The notes beneath the pieces were generated by a model. The model searched no databases, was not told the origin of the DNA, and saw nothing but the letters and a program-made list of their open reading frames with translations. The translations under genes were made by a program, and so were the position numbers. Below, piece after piece: positions 58,100 through 64,000 of a stretch of 64,000 bases of DNA. The stretch is from the NCBI RefSeq assembly GCF_014529535.1, contig NW_023504022.1, positions 4,150,986 through 4,214,985 of the forward strand. The letters are read 5' to 3'. This stretch comes from Bradysia coprophila (taxonomy: Eukaryota > Arthropoda > Insecta > Diptera > Sciaridae). Position 1 is the stretch's first letter; each line of letters begins with the position of its first letter.

Positions 58100-59398
58100 A
58101 ATAAAAATGGAACTCGTGTGATTACGGCCCTCGCTTCGCTCTGGCCGCAAAGTTCACACTCGTTCAAACTTTAATTTTTAATATTACACAAAAATTTTTT
58201 TGGAATAAATCCTAGAATATTATTCCAGTATATTCCATTAACGAACTTAACCCAAAAATTTCTTTTTTAGTATTTATAATTTTCTTTTGTGGAAAACCAT
58301 TAAAAATTACTCAACTTAAACACGATAATATCACGGGACGATACAAAAATTCTTTTGGGAATATCTCTCAGATCCCCCGACCGTTATGTTATAGCCCATC
58401 TTTGAACTTATCCTCGGGAATGGAATTCCCCGTCTAATAAAAAAGTTTTTGAAATCCATTGAGGATTACGTGAAGTTATCGTGTTATCTAGGAACGAGAT
58501 TCTTTTGTGAATATCTCTAAGATCACCCGTCCGTTACGACCCATCTTCGAACTTTACCTCAGCAATTTAATTCGCTGACGATTAAAAAAAAAACATTTTG
58601 GAAATCCATCGACTTCTCGAGTTATCGTTGAATCAAGCGACAAGACAAAAATTCTTTTGAGAATATCTCTAAGATCACCCGTCTGTTATAGCCCATCTTC
58701 GAACTTAACCTCAGGAATTCAATTCCCCGTCGATTAAAACAAAGTTTTTGAAAATCCGTTGAAAATTACTCAAGTTATCGTGTTATCAAGAAACAAGACA
58801 AAAATTCTTTTGGGAATATCTATAAGATTACCCGTCCGTTACGACCCATCTTCGAACTTAACCTCATCAATTTAATTCGCTGTCGATTAATAAAAAGTTT
58901 TTGGAAATCCATCGAACACAACTCGAGTTATCGTGGAATCAAGCGACAAGACAAAAATTCTTTTGGGAATATCTCTAATATCACATATCCGTTACGACCC
59001 ATCTTCAAACTTAACCTGAGGAATTTAATTCCCCGTGAAATAAAAAAAAGTTTTTGGAAATCCGTTGAAAACTACTCGAGTTATCGTGTTATCAAGGGAC
59101 GAGACAAGAATTCTTTTGGGAATATCTCTAAGATCACCCGACCGTCATAGCCCATCTTCGAACTTAACCTCAGGAATTCAACTCCCCGTCGATTAAAAAA
59201 AGTTTTTGGAAATCCGTTGAGAATAGGTCAAGTGATCGTGTTATCAAGGAATCATCAAAGTGTGAGAAACATTTTCTATATTTAAGGTTTTTGGTCATAC
59301 ATTCATGCATTTTCAATCATAGTAGTAAACATTGTGTGACAAACATTTTAGGGTGTTTATCATCCATAAGACCCATGACTTTCAGTCAAGGGAATAAA
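58100..59398. repeat. Family C repeat, copy C2, with ~152-bp tandem array
   Basis: Reversed relative to C1: hairpin module with GGCCCTCGCTTCGCTCTGGC at 58124-58143, then six units of ~152 bp (starting near 58349, 58500, 58652, 58805, 58955 and 59110) and the end ACTTTCAGTCAAGGGAATAA at 59379-59398. Each unit has ATTCTTTTGGGAATATCTC, CCCATCTTCGAACTTAACCT and a GAGTTATCGTG-like piece. Confidence 0.8.
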
Positions 59399-60400
59399 GT
59401 AAATATAACTAATGGAAAGTTGACCTAAATTGACAAATTCCAACTTTCAACTTGAATTTCTCAGCGATAGAGAAACGTCATAGGACAACTCACGGTTTAT
59501 TGGATGGTTAGTTGACCGATCATTTTTTTCTTCATACAAATTTGCACGGACAACTTAAGATCACTTTTCCATTCCACTAGATCAACTTTCGATTATTTAC
59601 CTGGCTACCTGATATTTACCTAATATTTCGTATCACGATAAGTAAACCTACCACGGGCCAAAGTATTTGGCCGCCTTTACTCATTTGGATACGAAATATC
59701 AAAATACTTCCCTGGTATAGTAATGTACAATAATTGGATAGGAGGTCGTTATGTTGAACTTAGCGTACATGTATATTGGAAGAAAAAATTGATTTTATTG
59801 ACGAATGATCACTAGGGAGCTTTCACTTACACTTTGACATCAGTTTGATTGATGAACATTGACTTATTGTAACTGACTTTGCTATTGCGTTTGTGTATTC
59901 ATAGCATTATAAATATGGAATTGATGTATTACTAGAACGCGACGTCACCATGAATTCAATTTCGTGTAATGTAATCGTGTTATTGCAAATTTCATTGTTT
60001 TTGTTAAATATGGTACTTCTGTGCACTGAGTACACTGTACTCGTGTCCAATGTAAATATAGTGGATTGCGTCATTGCTTGTAATTATTCACACAAAAGGC
60101 AGACAATTACACGACTTATTTTACTCGCTATTAGTGAGTCACTAAGCCCACGAGAAATTAGTTTTAACACTGATGTCGATGAAGTAATACTCATTTTCAC
60201 TGGTGCAGTGATTACAATAATTTCAATCGATTCCCAACTCTCTTGCAAGGAATCTTCTGCAAGAGGACAAAGTCATTTTGTGAAACATTCCATTGTTTGA
60301 TTCCTTGAAACCCGCACCGGGAAGGAGTTTTAGGGTAAATAGACTTCCGACATTTAAAATTATTTTGAGAGAGATGATTTCAGTGGTACAATTGTTAAAT
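59399..60400. other. Intergenic, no gene accepted
   Basis: A 116-codon frame at 59950-60300 has a hydrophobic start (residues 8-30), but no domain, promoter or splice support. Confidence 0.45.
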
Positions 60401-60650
60401 GTTTCCTATGTGCAGAATGAGCACCAGCTGAATATCACCAGCTGGATCTACTAACACACACTTATTGTATGATAAACAATCAAAACACAGTCTTCACAAT
60501 GTGTTTACTTCGTGTTATGTGCGCGCATAGATGACGTCAACTGAAATGCACTGTGTGTAGGTTGTCTTTGAATTGTTTACAATACAAAGGGTTTTTGTTT
60601 GTACATCAGCTGGTGATATTCAATTGGTGCTTATTCTGCACATAGGAAAC
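60401..60650. repeat. 250-bp MITE, GTTTCCTATGTGCAGAATGA ends
   Basis: Left GTTTCCTATGTGCAGAATGA and right TTATTCTGCACATAGGAAAC are inverted; CAGCTGGTGATATT pairs further in. Flanking duplication not evident. Confidence 0.8.
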
Positions 60651-60689
60651 TTTTAGCAATTGTAAGACTTTGATCCATCCCAAGTAGCA

Positions 60690-60920
60690 TTTCATAACCG
60701 CGGTTAGAAAATGACTTATTCGTTGCAAACTTTTTCGTTGTCCAACGGTTATGTAACGAATAAGTTATGCTCAAAATAACTTATTCGTTATGTAACCGTT
60801 TCACAACTAATTCGTTATCATTCAATTTATAACGAATTAGTGGTACAACCGTTAATAAACGAATAAGTGAATAGATAATTTTTGCCAAAAACTTATTCGT
60901 CAATTAACCGTTATGTAACC
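60690..60920. repeat. Palindrome cluster of TAACGAATAAGTTAT motifs
   Basis: Repeated inverted AACTTATTCGTTATG and CATAACGAATAAGTT pieces. Similar sequence (AATAAGTTG, AATTCGTCGTAAAACGGTT) resumes after 63842, so the D2 element probably interrupted this repeat. Confidence 0.65.
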
Positions 60921-61114
60921 ACCCGGGTAAAAAAAAAGTGAATGTGAGACCCCTTTTGAGACCGTTTTTTTTGTATGGAGGTGAGACGTCTCTTTTCGAA
61001 CCTTTGAGACTGGTTTCTTCTCATATACTGATGAATTGATGATGATGATGATTGCGAAACCGATGAGAAGTCTCGTTTTAAATGTTTTAATAGACTGTAT
61101 GAGACTGACTGAGT

Positions 61115-61760
61115 GGTCTCTTCTTCTGTATTTTACGTCTCTTTTCGAACCTTTGAGACTGGTTTCTTCTCATATACTGATGAATTGATGATGATGATGA
61201 TTGCGAAACCGATGAGAAGTCTCGTTTTAAATGTTTTAATAGACTGTATGAGACTGACTGAGTGGTCTCTTCTTCTGTATTTTACGAGACTGACCGAGTG
61301 GTCTCTTCTCCTGTATTTTACGAGACCGACCGAGTGGTCTTTTCTTCTGTATTTTACGAGACTGACCGAGTGGTCTCTACTCCTGTATTTTACGAGACCG
61401 ACCGAGTGGTCTCTTCTTCTGTATTTTACGAGACCGACCGAGTGGTCTCTTCTTCTGTATTTTACGAGACCGACCGAGTGGTCTCTTCTTCTTTATTTTA
61501 CGAGACTGACCGAGTGGTCTCTTCTTCTGTATTTTACGAGATTGACCGAGTGGTCTCTTCTCCTGTATTTTACGAGACTGACTGAGTGGTCTCTTCTTCT
61601 CTATTTTACGAGACTGACCGAGTGGTCTCTTCTTCTGTATTTTACGAGACTGTCCGAGTAGTCTCTTCTTCTGTATTTTACGAGACCGACCGAGTGGTCT
61701 CTTTTTTAATAATTTGCGAGACCGACTGAGTGGTCTCTTTTCAAAATAGTTTACGAGACC
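61115..61760. repeat. 36-bp tandem array within D2
   Basis: The unit begins GAGACCGACCGAGTGGTCTC and ends TTCTTCTGTATTTTAC, with about 17 copies. Each unit has complementary GAGACC/GGTCTC ends. 36 bp keeps frames open; the apparent LLYFTRLTEWS-repeat protein is an artefact. Confidence 0.93.
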
Positions 61761-62217
61761 GACTGAGTGGTCTCTTTTTTAGATTTGACTATGTTTGAGA
61801 CTCAAAATATTTTTGAGACTCTTTGAGAAGTCTCATTTCAGTTTTTTCTAGATCCTTTTAGAGGCCATCTGAGAACTCTCACTTTCTTTTCGACGTCTTT
61901 TGAGACTATCTGAGAACTCTCACTTTCTTTTCGATATTTCTTGAGGTTATTTGAGAAGTCTCATTTTAATTTTTTTTTGAGATCCTTTTGAGGCCATCTG
62001 AGAACTATCACTTTCTTTTCGACATTTTCTGAGACCATCTGAGAACTCTCATTTCCATTTTCCATCTGTGAGATATTTCATTGTCTTTAGGCTGTAGTTT
62101 CTTCCCGCATTCACAGATGGCACAGTTTTTTATTTTTTCTTATAATTCGCTGAAATGATAGAAATTTTAGTGATATTTGATTTTTTTTTTACCTTTTTTT
62201 ATTTCGTAATGTATTTT

Positions 62218-62274
62218 CCGGTCACCACTCCAAGTACTAACCGCGCCGAATGATGCTTAACTTTAGGATTGGAC
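62218..62274 (-). pseudogene. 5S rRNA-derived fragment
   Basis: Read on the minus strand it gives GTCCAATC, AAGTTAAGCA, then GCGGTTAGTACTTGGAGTGG and TGACCGG. These match, in order and spacing, the middle and 3' half of animal 5S rRNA (internal promoter box region through the GACCG helix). The 5' part and the usual T-run end are absent, so it is not a functional gene. It lies near the middle of D2. Confidence 0.7.
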
Positions 62275-63842
62275 TGCCAGCCACTTTACGCGTGTTGCTA
62301 AATTGGATATATCTTCGTATAAGTCTTATTTCGAACCGTTGTTACAAAAACTTTGAGGCCGACTGAGTGGTCTTCCTTGGATTATTTTTCGTTGGACTTT
62401 GGGAGACTGACCGAGAAGTCTCGTTTTGAATATTTTACGAGAATGTAAGAGAGCGACCGAGTGGTCTTTCCTGGATTATTTTTCATTGGACTTTATGAGA
62501 CCGGCCGAGTAGTTTCGTTTTTGAACATTTTACGAGAATGTAAGAGACCGAACGAGTAGTCTTTTCGGATTATTTTTCATTGGACTTTATGAGACTGGCG
62601 GAGTAGTCTCGTTTTTGAATATTTTATGAGAATGTAATCGAACGACCGAATGGTCTCTCTTGGATTTTTTTTTCGTTGGACTTTATGAGACTGACCGAGT
62701 GGTCTCATTTCAAGAACATATTTTTTCGAAATGCAGAGACCAACTGAGTGGTCTCATTTTAAGAACATATTTTTTTTAAATGCAGATGCCAACTGTTTCA
62801 ATTTTTGACATACTTTGACTCTGATCCACTGTAAAGACCTTTGAGAGTTCTCTTTAGAACTAAACTTTTATTTTACCTAATTATTTAAATTATTTATGAG
62901 ACTAATGATACAGTAATGATGTGAGTAATAAAGTTTTTTAGAAAATAGTTACGAAACTAATACCAGCTGATCAAAATAAATACGCCGTCGAAATGGCTAC
63001 TTGTTCACAGAACTCGATGCAAACACAGCAGCAAAACTTGATAGAAACAAAATTGCGTTTATAATTAAAAGTTAAGTTCAAACGAGAACTCTCATAGGTC
63101 TCTGCAGTCGGTCAGAGTCAAATATTGAAAAAAAGACCGCTCAGTTGTTTTCTATTTCAAAAAAATGAGACTGCTGGTTTGGTCTCTGTATTTCAAAAAA
63201 AATATTTTCTTGAAGTGAGACCACTCGGTCAGTCTCCCAAAGTCCAACGAAAAATAATCTAAGAAAGACCACTCGGTCGGTCTCTTACATTCTCGTAAAA
63301 TATTCAAAACGAGACCACTCGGTCAGTCTCCCAAAGTCCAACGAAAAATAATCCAGGAAAGACCACTCGGTCGGTCTCTTTCATTCTCGTAAAATATTCA
63401 AAACGAGACTCCTCGGTCAGTCTCCTCAAGTCCAACGAAAATAATCCAGGAAAGACCACTCGTTTGGTCTCTTACATTCGCGTAAAATCTTCAAAAACGA
63501 GACTTCTCGGTCAGTCTCCCAAATTCCAACGAAAAATAATCCAGGAAAGACCACTCGGTCGGTCTCTTACATTCTCGTAAAATATTCAAAACGAGACTTC
63601 TCGGTCAGTCTCCATAAGTCCTACGAAATATAATCCAAGGAAGACCACTCGGTCGGTCTCAAAAATCTCATAAAATATTGAAAAAGAGACCACTCGGTCA
63701 GTCTCGTTCAGCCAAAGTTCAACAATCATCAAAGAAATAAAATATTGAGAATGAAATGAGACTGAAAACGTAATGAGACTGAAATGAGACCGTTGATCAT
63801 GCTCATTTTACAGTCTCACTGAGACCTTAATTTTCACCCGGG

Positions 63843-64000
63843 CAATAAGTTGAAGAAATCTCTTTCACTAATTCGTCGTAAAACGGTTGAGCAACTGATG
63901 CATTTTCAATTTTGCGTCAGTTGGAATCAAGATGTCATGCTAAAAAGTTCGCTCGGAACTATCTATGAGTGACTTTTTATGTGTAAAATGTGCTAAATAG
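63843..64000. other. Continuation of the repeat interrupted by D2
   Basis: AATAAGTTG and AATTCGTCGTAAAACGGTT resemble the palindrome cluster at 60690-60920. No gene to the window end. Confidence 0.4.

Larger units (their letters stand above)
60922..63842. mobile_element. 2.9-kb foldback element D2, GAGAC/GTCTC-rich
   Basis: Ends CCCGGGTAAAA and TTTTCACCCGGG are inverted. The left half contains a 149-bp direct duplication (60987 and 61136) and a 36-bp array. The 62340-62780 block (GACTGACCGAGTGGTCTC, TTTTTCGTTGGACTTT) is mirrored at 63220-63720 as GAGACCACTCGGTCAGTCTC units of ~92 bp. No protein-coding evidence. It resembles D1 at 13923. Confidence 0.8.

Noticed and set aside
61113-61661. 182-codon repetitive ORF (TRLTEWSLLLYF units)
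   Set aside because: 36-bp tandem array inside foldback element D2; another frame is open too.

Overview
The window is a eukaryotic, AT-rich, repeat-dense nuclear segment, most likely from a lower (nematoceran) fly such as a fungus gnat. The evidence for this is a Dishevelled gene whose exons and C-terminus track the fly protein, an arthropod-type ZAD zinc-finger gene, mostly 64-75 bp introns with GT-AG borders, and a large load of short inverted-repeat elements. Species is inference; I cannot search.

Genes. Five multi-exon genes are well supported or reasonably supported: a CRAL-TRIO lipid-transfer protein (minus, 12279-13288, 2 exons, 312 aa), a ZAD plus five-C2H2-finger protein (minus, 14961-16701, 7 exons, 363 aa), a secreted protein with three SUEL/rhamnose-binding-lectin domains, one per exon (minus, 25875-27050, 4 exons, 325 aa), dishevelled (plus, 36467-43508, 10 exons, 554 aa, complete from DIX to the C-terminal FSYVL), and a small signal-peptide/single-TM protein of unknown function (plus, 53765-54406, 3 coding exons, 129 aa). 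Three weaker candidates are a secreted-peptide exon near 1627, a lysine-rich ORF at 11431 and a coiled-coil microprotein at 21896. The genes are unrelated in function and do not form a cluster or pathway.

Repeats fill most of the rest. 0-11.4 kb: MITEs, palindromes and an 84-bp hAT-like MITE. 13.9-14.9 kb: a foldback element with an 18-bp minisatellite, just 3' of the ZAD gene. 17-23.1 kb: nested hairpins and a ~55-bp tandem array. 23.3-25.7 kb: one long repeat (family A) interrupted by a relative (family B). 27.3-30.7 kb: foldback elements and a 31-bp minimal MITE. 31.0-34.6 kb: a 69-bp satellite whose every unit carries a hairpin. 34.7 kb: hAT-like MITE. Dsh intron 1: family A copy carrying a 1.37-kb foldback hAT-like insertion. 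44-53 kb: family A/B copies, a self-nested MITE and a 1.5-kb foldback. 54.8-56.4 kb: hAT element with perfect 8-bp target duplication. 57-64 kb: MITEs, a ~152-bp tandem array and a 2.9-kb GAGAC/GTCTC foldback containing a 5S rRNA-derived fragment.

I found no CRISPR array, no operon, no intact transposase and no tRNA. The most unusual material is repeat architecture rather than a new gene system: very small MITEs with perfect target duplications, the hairpin satellite, and a sequence module shared by several otherwise different repeat families.
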